Shown here in pieces: positions 5,200-12,582 of a stretch of DNA of 16,703 nucleotides. Below the pieces are notes generated by a model, which saw only the letters and a program-made list of their open reading frames with translations, did no database searches and was not told where the DNA came from. This stretch comes from Angelakisella sp. (lineage in GTDB: Bacteria; Bacillota; Clostridia; Oscillospirales; Ruminococcaceae): NCBI GenBank assembly GCA_022795575.1, contig JAAWGY010000024.1:1-16703 (forward strand), written 5' to 3'. A program made the position numbers and the translations under genes. Position 1 is the first letter of the stretch. Each line of letters opens with the position of its first letter.

Positions 5200-8150
5200 T
5201 CGAAAAATACAGAGTTCACGAGGTCGCCAAGGACCTGAACATCCCCAGCAAGGACCTGATCGCCCTGCTGGAGGAGCATTTCCCCGGCGAGCCCAGAAAG
5301 CACATGACCGCCCTTACCGACGCGGAGCTGAACCTGGTGTTCGATAAGTTCACCCGGGAGCGCAGCCTCCCCAGTCTGGACAGCTATTTTGCCCTCCAGA
5401 GTGAGCGTCCCAAGGCGCCGAAGCCCGCCCCCAAGGCGGAGGCCAAGCCCGCCGCCCCAGCGGCCCAGCCCGCCCCCGCCCCCAAGGCGGAGGAAAAGCC
5501 CGCCGCCCCAGCGGCCCAGCCCGCCCCCGCCCCCAAGGCGGAGGAAAAGCCCGCCGCCCCAGCGGCCCAGCCTGCCCCCGCCCCCAAGACGGAGGTCAAG
5601 CCGGCGGCCTCAGCGGCCCAGCCTGCCCCCGCCCCCAAGGCGGAGGCCAAGCCTGCCGCCCCCACAGCCCAGCCCGCCCCCAAAGCGGAGGGGAAACCGG
5701 CCGCTCCCGCGGCCCAGCCCGCGCCTCGTCCCGCCGCCGGCAAGCCCGGTGCGCCTGCCCGGCCCGCCCGCCCGGTGGACCCGGCGGTGGCCAACTTCCG
5801 CCCCGGCCAGCGTACCTATAACAACCGCACCACCTATGCCGGCCAGTCCGGCCCCCAGGGGGGCCAGGGGGGACAGCAGCGTTCCGCCGGCCAGCAGCAG
5901 GGCCAGGGCCGTCCCTTTGGCGGCCAGCAGGGCGGGGGAGACCGCCGGCCCTTCCAGGGGGGGGACCGCAGGCCCTTTGGCCAGCAGCAGAGCCAGGGCC
6001 GGGGCCCCCAGGGCGGGCGTCCCGACCGGGACCGCCGCCCCGGCCAGCCCCCCCGTGCCCAGCAGACCCCGCCGCCCCCGCCCCCCAAGCCCACCCTGCC
6101 CCCCCAGGGCACGCCCATCGAGATTAAGATGCAGCAGCGCCAGCGGGGCCCCAAGGGGGAGCGCCAGGCCCCTGTTACCGTTACCAGCGTTGTGGTGGAT
6201 ATGCGCACCTCCGAGGTGAACCTGGATAAATACAACGAGCGGTACGAGCAGATCGCCCCGGCCTCCGGGATGCGGGACAACATCGTCAAGAAGCAGAAGC
6301 TGAACCAGCGCTCCCAGCGCAGGGGCAAGCCCTTTATGAGCCGCAAGGAGCGGGAGGACCAGAAGCTGCGCCACCTGGAGATGGAACGTCAGCGCCGCCA
6401 GAAGCTGGAGGTCACACTCCCCGAGGAGATGACGGTGGGCGAGCTGGCCGGTATCCTCAAGGTCCAGGCCAGCGAGATCGTCAAGCGCCTGATGCCCCTG
6501 GGGGTGATGGCGGCGGTCAGCGATGTTATCGACTACGATACCGCCGCCCTGGTGGCTATGGAGATCGGCGCCAAGGTGTCCAAGGAGGTGGTCGTCACCA
6601 TCGAGGACCGGCTCTTTGACGAGACCGAGGACAGCGACGAGAGCCTGGTGCCCCGCAGCCCCATTGTGGTGGTGATGGGCCACGTGGACCACGGCAAAAC
6701 CTCCCTGCTGGACGCCATCCGCAATACCAGCGTGGTATCCGGCGAGGCGGGGGGCATCACCCAGCACATCGGCGCCTATCAGGTGGAGGTGAACGGCCGG
6801 CCCATCACCTTCCTGGATACCCCCGGCCACGCTGCATTTACCGCCATGCGGGCCAGAGGCGCCCAAGTTACCGATATTGCGGTGCTGGTGGTTGCCGCCG
6901 ATGACGGCATCAAGCCCCAGACCGTCGAGGCCATCAACCACGCCAAGGACGCCGGCGTTTCCATCATCGTTGCCATCAACAAGATGGATAAGCCGGAGGC
7001 CAACCCCGATAAAGTAAAGCAGCAGCTCACCGAGTACGGCCTGGTGCCGGAGGAGTGGGGCGGCGACGTCATCTGCGTCCCCGTCTCCGCCAAGAGCCGG
7101 ATGGGCATCGACGACCTGCTGGAGAACCTGCTGCTGGTGGCCGACCTCAAGGAGCTGCGGGCCAACCCCGGCCGGATGGCCAAGGGCACCGTCATCGAGG
7201 CCCGGCTGGATAAGGGCCGGGGCCCGGTGGCCACCGTCCTCATCCAGACCGGTACCCTCCACGCCGGGGACGTCATCATCGCCGGCACGGCGGTGGGCCG
7301 CGTCCGGGTGATGGTCAGCGACAAGGGGGAGCGGGTCAGCGAGGCCGGCCCCTCGGTGCCGGTGGAGATCACCGGCCTGGCGGAGGTGCCCGCCGCCGGG
7401 GACCAGTTTAACGCCGTAGAGGACGAGAAGCTGGCCCGGGAGCTGGTGGAGAAGCGCCGCCAGGAGCAGAAGCAGGAGCAGTTTAACTCCTACCAGAAGG
7501 TGACGCTGGATAACCTTTTCGAGCACATCTCGGAGGAGGAGGTCCTCCAGCTGCCCATTATCGTCAAGGCCGACGTCCAGGGCTCGGTGGAGGCGGTGCG
7601 CCAGTCGCTGGAGAAGCTCTCCAACGACGAGGTCAAGGTCCGGGTGATCCACGGGGCGGTGGGCGCCGTCAGCGAATCCGACGAGATGCTGGCCGCTGCC
7701 TCCGGGGCCATCATCGTGGGCTTTAACGTCCGGCCCGATCCCGTCGCCAAGGAAAACGCCCAACGGGACGGGGTGGAGATCCACCTTTACCGCATCATCT
7801 ACGACGCCATCGAGGACATCGAGGCCGCCATGAAGGGTATGCTGGCCCCCAAGACCAGGGAGGTGGACCTGGGCCGCGCCGAGGTGCGGCAGGTTTACAC
7901 CATCACCGGCGTGGGCAAGGTGGCGGGCTGCTACGTCCTGGAGGGGAAGATCGCCCGGGGCGTCAACATCCGCCTGGTCCGGGACGGCATCATCATCACC
8001 GATGTAAAGCTTGCCAGCCTCAAGCGCTTTAAGGACGACGTAAAGGAGGTTGCCGCCGGCTACGAGTGCGGCATCACCCTGGAAAAGACCGCCGACCTGA
8101 AGGAAGGGGACATCTTCGAGGCGTACGAGATCCAGGAGATCACCGACTGA
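5196..8150 (+). CDS. infB: translation initiation factor IF-2
   Basis: IF-2 is the GTPase that places initiator tRNA on the 30S subunit and promotes subunit joining. The product is 984 residues, long for a Firmicute, because of an extended disordered linker. In order: a first IF2_N domain (about 1-60), six Ala/Pro/Lys repeat units (80-179), a Gly/Gln/Arg-rich segment (about 205-290), and a proline run. A second IF2_N domain follows (about 408-465). The GTPase domain has GHVDHGKT at 495-502, DTPGH at 541-545, NKMD at 595-598 and SAK at 631-633. The C-terminal domains 2-4 run to the end (VGKVAGCYVLEGKIARG near 905-920). The ATG overlaps the previous stop by four bases. Confidence 0.98.
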   Translation: MIEKYRVHEVAKDLNIPSKDLIALLEEHFPGEPRKHMTALTDAELNLVFDKFTRERSLPSLDSYFALQSERPKAPKPAPKAEAKPAAPAAQPAPAPKAEEKPAAPAAQPAPAPKAEEKPAAPAAQPAPAPKTEVKPAASAAQPAPAPKAEAKPAAPTAQPAPKAEGKPAAPAAQPAPRPAAGKPGAPARPARPVDPAVANFRPGQRTYNNRTTYAGQSGPQGGQGGQQRSAGQQQGQGRPFGGQQGGGDRRPFQGGDRRPFGQQQSQGRGPQGGRPDRDRRPGQPPRAQQTPPPPPPKPTLPPQGTPIEIKMQQRQRGPKGERQAPVTVTSVVVDMRTSEVNLDKYNERYEQIAPASGMRDNIVKKQKLNQRSQRRGKPFMSRKEREDQKLRHLEMERQRRQKLEVTLPEEMTVGELAGILKVQASEIVKRLMPLGVMAAVSDVIDYDTAALVAMEIGAKVSKEVVVTIEDRLFDETEDSDESLVPRSPIVVVMGHVDHGKTSLLDAIRNTSVVSGEAGGITQHIGAYQVEVNGRPITFLDTPGHAAFTAMRARGAQVTDIAVLVVAADDGIKPQTVEAINHAKDAGVSIIVAINKMDKPEANPDKVKQQLTEYGLVPEEWGGDVICVPVSAKSRMGIDDLLENLLLVADLKELRANPGRMAKGTVIEARLDKGRGPVATVLIQTGTLHAGDVIIAGTAVGRVRVMVSDKGERVSEAGPSVPVEITGLAEVPAAGDQFNAVEDEKLARELVEKRRQEQKQEQFNSYQKVTLDNLFEHISEEEVLQLPIIVKADVQGSVEAVRQSLEKLSNDEVKVRVIHGAVGAVSESDEMLAAASGAIIVGFNVRPDPVAKENAQRDGVEIHLYRIIYDAIEDIEAAMKGMLAPKTREVDLGRAEVRQVYTITGVGKVAGCYVLEGKIARGVNIRLVRDGIIITDVKLASLKRFKDDVKEVAAGYECGITLEKTADLKEGDIFEAYEIQEITD
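5433..5732 (+). repeat. in-frame tandem repeat in infB, 51-bp units
   Basis: Six consecutive units encode variants of KAEEKPAAPAAQPAPAP. Units begin at 5433, 5484, 5535, 5586, 5637 and 5682. Five are 51 bp long and the fifth is 45 bp. The second and third units encode identical peptides, pointing to recent duplication. The linker they build is a flexible spacer between IF2_N and the catalytic part, so copy number may vary between strains. Confidence 0.9.
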
Positions 8151-8164
8151 GTTAAGGATATCAC

Positions 8165-8199
8165 GGCGGCGCCTTGGGGGGTCCCCCAAAGGCGCCGCC
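8165..8199 (+). promoter_or_regulatory. strong GC hairpin between infB and rbfA
   Basis: GGCGGCGCCTT plus a G-run pairs with a C-run plus AAAGGCGCCGCC, with one bulged A. No T-tract follows, so it is unlikely to be a terminator. It ends seven bases before the rbfA ribosome binding site AAGGAG. It could set mRNA stability or a processing boundary between the two genes. Confidence 0.55.
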
Positions 8200-8217
8200 A
8201 CCCAAAAAGGAGTTGCT

Positions 8218-8556
8218 ATGGCATCGTATAAAACCGCCCGTTTAAGCGAGGACATCCGCAGGGAGCTTACCGACATCCTCCGGGACCTGAAGGACCCCCG
8301 GATTGATCCCATGCTCTCCATCGTCAAGGTGGATCTTTCGGGGGATCAGTCCTATTGCAAGGTGTACGTCAGCTCGGTTTCCGGCATCGAAAGGGCCCGG
8401 GAGAGCGTCAAGGGCCTCACCAGCGGGGCGGGGTTCATCCGCCGGGAGCTGGCCCACCGGGTGCAGATGCGCCGCAGCCCGGAGCTGAAGTTTGTCGCCG
8501 ACGATTCCATCCAGCACAGCGCCGAAATTGCCGGCAAGCTCCGGGAGCTTTTGTAA
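8218..8556 (+). CDS. rbfA: 30S ribosome-binding factor RbfA
   Basis: RbfA is a KH-like cold-shock assembly factor that binds the 30S subunit during 16S rRNA maturation. The 112-residue product has the normal length and pattern: an N-terminal helix with RLSEDIRRELTDIL, then DPRIDPMLSIVKVDLSGDQSYCKVYVS. It continues with the KH-like core and the family signature IRRELAHRVQMRRSPELKFVADDSIQ. The ATG at 8218 has AAGGAG six bases upstream. Its TAA stop codon is also the left target copy of an inserted inverted-repeat element, so insertion left the protein intact. Confidence 0.97.
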   Translation: MASYKTARLSEDIRRELTDILRDLKDPRIDPMLSIVKVDLSGDQSYCKVYVSSVSGIERARESVKGLTSGAGFIRRELAHRVQMRRSPELKFVADDSIQHSAEIAGKLRELL

Positions 8557-8773
8557 GAGCCTATTCAAGATCTCCCGGTGCGCCGAATTGACGGGGATTT
8601 TTTTGCCCCGCAAGGCAAAAAACCGCCGGAATACTTGCTGTATTACAAGGTTTTTTCCAGGAGCTAAGAGCCGCCTGCGGCGGTTGCGCCTGGACGCGCC
8701 TGCGGGCGCAGTAACGCAGCGGGACGAAAAAATACCCGTCAAGGCGGCGTGCTGGGAGATTTTGAATAGGCTC
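8557..8773. mobile_element. 217-bp MITE-like element with 55-bp inverted repeats
   Basis: The left end 8557-8611 and right end 8719-8773 are inverted repeats, matching at 46 of 55 positions by hand alignment. Outermost bases are GAGCCTATTCAA and TTGAATAGGCTC. The element is flanked by TAA at 8554-8556 and TAA at 8774-8776, consistent with a 3-bp target duplication. The centre (8612-8718) has no credible gene but holds two small hairpins: CCGCC-TGC-GGCGG at 8671-8683 and GCGCC-TGCG-GGCGC at 8696-8709. No transposase is present, so movement would need one in trans. The short TNA-type target and end sequence recall IS5-group elements, but that assignment is by impression only. The transcript would fold into a long hairpin between rbfA and truB. 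Confidence 0.85.
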
Positions 8774-8818
8774 TAAGGCACATCGAAGGAGCATCTGCCA
8801 AACAGTGAAGGAGGCCCC

Positions 8819-9727
8819 ATGCCAGAAGGGATACTCTGCATCGATAAGCCCCGGGACTGGACGTCCTTTGACGTAGTGGCCAAGTGCCGGGGCATCACCA
8901 AATGCCGCAAAATCGGCCACGGCGGTACCCTGGACCCCATGGCCACCGGGGTGCTGCCCCTGTTTTTGGGCCGCGCCGTCAAGGCGGTGGACCTGATGCC
9001 CGCCCGGCAGAAGCGGTACATCGCCGGGATCCGGTTCGGCCTTGCCACCGATACCCAGGACATCACCGGTAAACCGCTCTCCCAAAGCGACGCCCCGGTC
9101 AGCCGGGAGGCCCTGGAGGCGGCGCTGGACCGCCAGCGGGGGGAGATCCGCCAGCTGCCCCCCATGTATTCGGCGGTGTGGGTGGAGGGCCGGCGGCTCT
9201 ACAACCTGGCCCGCAAGGGCCAGGAGGTGGAGCGCCCCCTGCGGGAGGTGACGGTCCACCGGCTGGAGCTGCTGGACTTTGACCGGGAGAGCCGCAGCTG
9301 CACCATCGACGTCACCTGCTCCAAGGGCACCTACATCCGCACCATCTGCCACGATGTGGGGGCCGCCCTGGGGTGCGGCGGCGTCCTTGCCAGCCTCCGC
9401 CGCACCGAGACATTGGGCTTTTCCGCCAGCCAGTGCGTCACCATAGAGGAGCTGCAAGCCATCTGCCAGGCGGGCAGGCTGGAGGAGATCCTGCTGCCGG
9501 TGGACACCGCCTTTGCCGGCTACGGCAAGGTGTTCCTTTCCCCCAAGCAGGCAAGGATGTTTTGCAGCGGCGCGGTGCTGGATACCGGCCGGGTGCGCCA
9601 CCCCGATACCACCCAGCCCCTGCGTGTCTACGAGGGGGGGGAGGCCAGCCGCTTTTTGGGGCTGGCCCGGGTGGAGCCCTCCACCCGGGAGCTTATCATC
9701 ATCAAGCTGTTTGCCCCCAACGGGTGA
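8819..9727 (+). CDS. truB: tRNA pseudouridine(55) synthase TruB
   Basis: TruB converts U55 in the T-loop of tRNAs to pseudouridine. The 302-residue product begins with the typical GILCIDKPRDWTSFDVV. It carries the catalytic motif HGGTLDPMATGVL with the nucleophile D39, followed by KRYIAGIRFGLATDTQD. The other conserved segments QLPPMYSAVWVEGRRLYNLAR and CSKGTYIRTICHDVG (tRNA binding and active-site support) are present. A small PUA-like C-terminal domain ends the protein. The ATG at 8819 has AAGGAGG five bases upstream. The gene follows the inserted element and precedes ribF by a short gap, the usual truB-ribF order. Confidence 0.97.
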   Translation: MPEGILCIDKPRDWTSFDVVAKCRGITKCRKIGHGGTLDPMATGVLPLFLGRAVKAVDLMPARQKRYIAGIRFGLATDTQDITGKPLSQSDAPVSREALEAALDRQRGEIRQLPPMYSAVWVEGRRLYNLARKGQEVERPLREVTVHRLELLDFDRESRSCTIDVTCSKGTYIRTICHDVGAALGCGGVLASLRRTETLGFSASQCVTIEELQAICQAGRLEEILLPVDTAFAGYGKVFLSPKQARMFCSGAVLDTGRVRHPDTTQPLRVYEGGEASRFLGLARVEPSTRELIIIKLFAPNG

Positions 9728-9769
9728 CGGCGGGGCAAACGCCGGAAAGAGACAAAGGAGTTGACGTTT

Positions 9770-10705
9770 TTGCTGGTCAGCCAGGATATCACAACCCCCC
9801 GGCGGGAGGACTCGGCGGTGGCGTTAGGCTACTTTGACGGAGTCCACACCGGCCACCGGGCGGTGATTGGGGCGGCGGTGGAGGCCGCCCGCCGGGAGGG
9901 GCTTGTTCCCCGGGTTTTCACCTTCCGCCCGGAGGGGAGCGCTCCCGCCTCCAAGGGGGAGCTAACCCTCCTACAGACCGAGGAGCAGAAGGCCGCGGCC
10001 CTGGAGTCCCTAAGGGTGGAGGAGACCGTCTGCCCCCCCTTTGCGGCCTTCCGGTCCATGAGCCCGGAGGAATATGTCCGGTCCTTTTTGGCCGGGGTGC
10101 TGCGGGCAAAGGTGATCGTCTGCGGCTTTAACTACCACTTTGGCCGGGGTGGCCTGGCCGGCGCGGAGGAGCTGCGGGCCCTCTGCGCCCCCCTTGGCAT
10201 CCGGGTGGAGGCCCTGCCGCCGGTGCTGTGGCAGGGGGAGGTGGTCAGCTCCACCCGCATCCGGGGCTGCATCCGGGAGGGGAGGGTGGAGGAGGCCGCC
10301 CAAATGCTGGGGGCGCCCTTTACGCTGTCGGCGCCGGTGGTCCACGGCAAGCGGCTGGCCCGCACCCTCTCCTGGCCCACCATCAACCAGCTTTTCCCGG
10401 AGGGCTTCACCATCCCCCGCTACGGGGTGTACCACTCCCGGGTGGTGGTGGATGGCCGGGAGTGGGAGGGCATCACCAACGTGGGGGTCAAGCCCACCCT
10501 GCATGAAACCAACCTCACCATGGAAACCTACATCCTGGACTACGCCGGGGACCTGTACGGCAAGACCATCCCGGTTTCGCTGCTGCGTTTTCTTCGGCCG
10601 GAGCAGGTGTTCGATTCGGTAGAGGCCCTTTCCCGGCGGATTCTGGCAGATATCCAGATTGTGCGGGAAACAGCCGCTGCCGCCGGAAAAACTCCGGAGG
10701 GATAG
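9770..10705 (+). CDS. ribF: bifunctional riboflavin kinase / FAD synthetase RibF
   Basis: RibF phosphorylates riboflavin to FMN and adenylates FMN to FAD. The FAD synthetase half has the nucleotidyltransferase motif GYFDGVHTGH (20-29) and SSTRIR (160-165). The riboflavin kinase half starts at about 185 with HGKRLARTLSWPTIN, then YGVYHSRV and METYILDYAGDLYG, where E252 is the likely catalytic base. The usual PTAN kinase motif reads PTIN here. Two in-frame TTG codons are possible starts. I prefer 9770 because AAAGGAG at 9754-9760 lies nine bases upstream of it but abuts the TTG at 9761. This gives 311 residues, normal for the family. Confidence 0.95.
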   Translation: MLVSQDITTPRREDSAVALGYFDGVHTGHRAVIGAAVEAARREGLVPRVFTFRPEGSAPASKGELTLLQTEEQKAAALESLRVEETVCPPFAAFRSMSPEEYVRSFLAGVLRAKVIVCGFNYHFGRGGLAGAEELRALCAPLGIRVEALPPVLWQGEVVSSTRIRGCIREGRVEEAAQMLGAPFTLSAPVVHGKRLARTLSWPTINQLFPEGFTIPRYGVYHSRVVVDGREWEGITNVGVKPTLHETNLTMETYILDYAGDLYGKTIPVSLLRFLRPEQVFDSVEALSRRILADIQIVRETAAAAGKTPEG

Positions 10706-10764
10706 ATAAAAAACGCCCCAGGCAGCCGCCGGTTGCCCGGGCATTGTTCAAAGGAGAAAACACC

Positions 10765-11409
10765 ATGGAAACTGCAAAGACCAATCCGCAGCCGGAAAAA
10801 AAGAAGATGAACGGCAAAAAGCTGGCGCTGATCGCGGGGGTGACGGTGCTGGTCATCATCGCCGCCGTTTTGGTGGACAACATGATCCGCAACCCCCGGT
10901 GCCGGGACGAGACCGACGCCATGAACGTCATCATCCAAAAGGTGCTGCCCTCCCTGGACGAGATTGCCGACGACGAGGGCTTTGGCCTGGAGGTACAGGA
11001 GCTTGAGACCATCGGCGACAGCGACTACTACCCGGTCTTTATCACCCGCTTCCCCAAATGCGAGGACGGGGAGAACGCCAAACGGGTGGTGGAAAACCGG
11101 GTACTCCCCAACATCGCCCCCGGGGAGGCGGTGGAGCTGACGTTGAAGGAGAGCGAGGTTATCGACGACCAGTCCTTCTTTGTGGTGGAGGCGAGCCGGG
11201 AGAAGGAGGGGGCGAAGGAGACCTTTGCCACCGTCTATGTCCAGGCCAAAAACTCGCTGCCCTACCTGCTGGCGGAGGACGGCGTGACACTCAACCCCGC
11301 CGCCGAGCAGGAGGAGCTGCCCATCACCACCATCTATGTGCGGATCAAGAACTCCCAACCCTTCCGGAAGGATGATACCAGCGGCCAGCTGGTGCCCTAC
11401 GGAGGGTAA
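10765..11409 (+). CDS. membrane-anchored protein of unknown function
   Basis: I do not recognise a family. The 214-residue product has a short lysine-rich cytoplasmic N-terminus, one hydrophobic segment (about residues 19-38) and an acidic extracytoplasmic domain. This is a type II (N-in) single-pass layout without lipobox or clear signal peptidase site. The C-terminal part contains two similar strands, YVQAKNSLPY (158-167) and YVRIKNSQPF (191-200), suggesting a small internal repeat. The ATG at 10765 has AAAGGAG eight bases upstream. A TTG further upstream overlaps this site and was rejected. It follows ribF by 59 bases and precedes a second anchored protein by three bases, so the pair is probably co-transcribed and functionally linked. 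Confidence 0.85.
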   Translation: METAKTNPQPEKKKMNGKKLALIAGVTVLVIIAAVLVDNMIRNPRCRDETDAMNVIIQKVLPSLDEIADDEGFGLEVQELETIGDSDYYPVFITRFPKCEDGENAKRVVENRVLPNIAPGEAVELTLKESEVIDDQSFFVVEASREKEGAKETFATVYVQAKNSLPYLLAEDGVTLNPAAEQEELPITTIYVRIKNSQPFRKDDTSGQLVPYGG

Positions 11410-11412
11410 GCC

Positions 11413-12042
11413 ATGGGGGCAAAGGACAGGGGGAGCGTGAAGGGAAAGCGCGGCAAGGTCATGCTGGCGGTGGCCGCCGCAGCGGTCCTCCTTGCGGTAG
11501 TTGCCGCCGCTTCCCTTTGGGGCGGGAGGGATAACGACCCCGGCCAGCTGCTCTCCGCCCCTGCCGCCGAGATCCTGGGCGGCGAGCGGTACTACCTGAA
11601 GTACGTCGACCGCTGGCTCTTCGGCGACGGCTCGCCGGCGGAGCTGGAGGAGGCCAGGGACGGGGCGGTCTTTTTGCAGCGGTACCAGGTGGACGGCGTG
11701 CCGCTGACCACCCTTTCCCGGGGCCGCACCGCCAAGGTCTGGTCCGGCGAGGAATTCGTCCAGGAGCTGTCCCTGGACGCGGACCCTGCGGAGATGTACG
11801 CCGGCCTGCGCTTTACCGGGGAAACCGGCTACGCCGCCCTGGGGGAGCAGACGCTGTTTTTTGAGGAATACAGCTACCGGTACAACGGGGAGCGGTTCCG
11901 GCTGCGGTTCCTCTTTGCAGAGGGCCGGCTGTGGGGGCTGGAGTACGGCGGGGATGGCCGCTGTATGGAGATCATCACCCTGAGCGGGGAGCTCCCGGAG
12001 GAGACGGCGGCGCTGATGAGGGAAACGGAGAGGCTTCCGTAA
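11413..12042 (+). CDS. second membrane-anchored protein of unknown function
   Basis: I do not recognise a family. The 209-residue product has a basic N-terminus (about residues 1-15), one long Ala/Val-rich membrane segment (about 16-36), and an extracytoplasmic domain. That domain is rich in aromatic and charged residues, with alternating patterns such as ERYYLKYVDRWLFGDG and FFEEYSYRYNGERFRLRFLF that suggest beta strands. The ATG at 11413 is three bases after the previous stop, with GGAGGG at 11401-11406, inside the end of the preceding gene. The same topology and tight spacing as its neighbour suggest a two-protein unit at the cell surface. The next promoter begins ten bases after its stop. 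Confidence 0.85.
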   Translation: MGAKDRGSVKGKRGKVMLAVAAAAVLLAVVAAASLWGGRDNDPGQLLSAPAAEILGGERYYLKYVDRWLFGDGSPAELEEARDGAVFLQRYQVDGVPLTTLSRGRTAKVWSGEEFVQELSLDADPAEMYAGLRFTGETGYAALGEQTLFFEEYSYRYNGERFRLRFLFAEGRLWGLEYGGDGRCMEIITLSGELPEETAALMRETERLP

Positions 12043-12051
12043 AATTGCCCC

Positions 12052-12080
12052 TTTACACAGGGTAAAAACCGTGGTATAAT
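12052..12080 (+). promoter_or_regulatory. strong sigma-A promoter of rpsO
   Basis: TTTACA (12052-12057) and a perfect TATAAT (12075-12080) are spaced by 17 bases. This is the best promoter in the window, as expected for a ribosomal protein gene. Transcription should begin near 12087. Confidence 0.88.
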
Positions 12081-12086
12081 ATTCCC

Positions 12087-12225
12087 GTTGTCCGCCCGGG
12101 ACATCCCGGAGGCGGGCAAACACCGTGACCGCTCCTCGGCTTGGGGAAACAGGGCCCGTATCAGCGGGCAAAGCCTTGCGCCCCTTGCTGTGAAGCCGGC
12201 AAAAATTTACAATGAGGTGAAGAAA
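12087..12225 (+). promoter_or_regulatory. structured rpsO leader, candidate S15 autoregulatory RNA
   Basis: About 139 nt separate the predicted transcription start from the rpsO ATG. A hairpin pairs CCGCC-CGGG with CCCG-(GA)-GGCGG around an ACAT loop near 12092-12116, and a second pairs GCCCG with CGGGC near 12158-12174. S15 represses its own mRNA through unrelated leader structures in several bacteria, so such a role is plausible. I cannot see a diagnostic S15 site by eye. Confidence 0.4.
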
Positions 12226-12492
12226 ATGCTGCTCAAGGACGAAAAGAACGCGATTATGAAGGAGTACGCCACCCACGAGGGCGACACCGGTTCCCCCGAG
12301 GTGCAGATTGCCGTGCTCACCCGCCGGATCAACGAGCTTACCGAGCACCTGAAGATCCACAAAAAGGACCACCACTCCCGCCGTGGTCTGCTGAAGATGG
12401 TCGGCCACCGCCGCAACCTGCTGGCCTATCTCCAGAAGAAGGATATCGAGCGCTACCGCAGCATCGTGGCGCGGCTGGGCCTGCGTAAATAA
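12226..12492 (+). CDS. rpsO: 30S ribosomal protein S15
   Basis: S15 is a primary 16S rRNA binder in the central domain of the 30S subunit. The 88-residue product is full length and conserved throughout: KNAIMKEYATHEGDTGSPEVQIA, LTRRINELTEHLKIHKKDHHSRRGLL, and VGHRRNLLAYLQKKD. The ATG at 12226 has GAGGTG six to seven bases upstream. In-frame upstream codons belong to the leader and encode nothing like S15. The gene is followed by a hairpin and then pnp, the rpsO-pnp order known from E. coli and many other bacteria. Confidence 0.98.
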   Translation: MLLKDEKNAIMKEYATHEGDTGSPEVQIAVLTRRINELTEHLKIHKKDHHSRRGLLKMVGHRRNLLAYLQKKDIERYRSIVARLGLRK

Positions 12493-12501
12493 CCAACTGC
12501 C

Positions 12502-12542
12502 GGAAGGCAGGTGGCCCGGCTTTGGGCTGCCTGCCTTCCTTT
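12502..12542 (+). terminator. hairpin terminator after rpsO, weak U-tract
   Basis: A 16-bp stem (12502-12517 with 12524-12539) contains two G-U pairs and closes a GGCTTT loop. Only three T follow. No promoter is visible before pnp, so partial read-through into pnp is likely. Confidence 0.65.
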
Positions 12543-12582
12543 GGTGTATCAGAAGCCCCCCGGCCCCTGGTAAAAGGAAGGT

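Noticed and set aside
5433..5732. CRISPR-like direct repeats
   Set aside because: The units are contiguous, in frame with IF-2 and have no spacers, so they are coding tandem repeats.
5610..8327. Minus-strand open frame of 905 codons opposite infB
   Set aside because: It is the mirror of IF-2 codons in GC-rich DNA. The low-complexity product has no recognisable domain.
8492..8776. Short reading frames inside the inverted-repeat element
   Set aside because: They cover the terminal repeats themselves and have no ribosome binding site or known domain. The element has no transposase.
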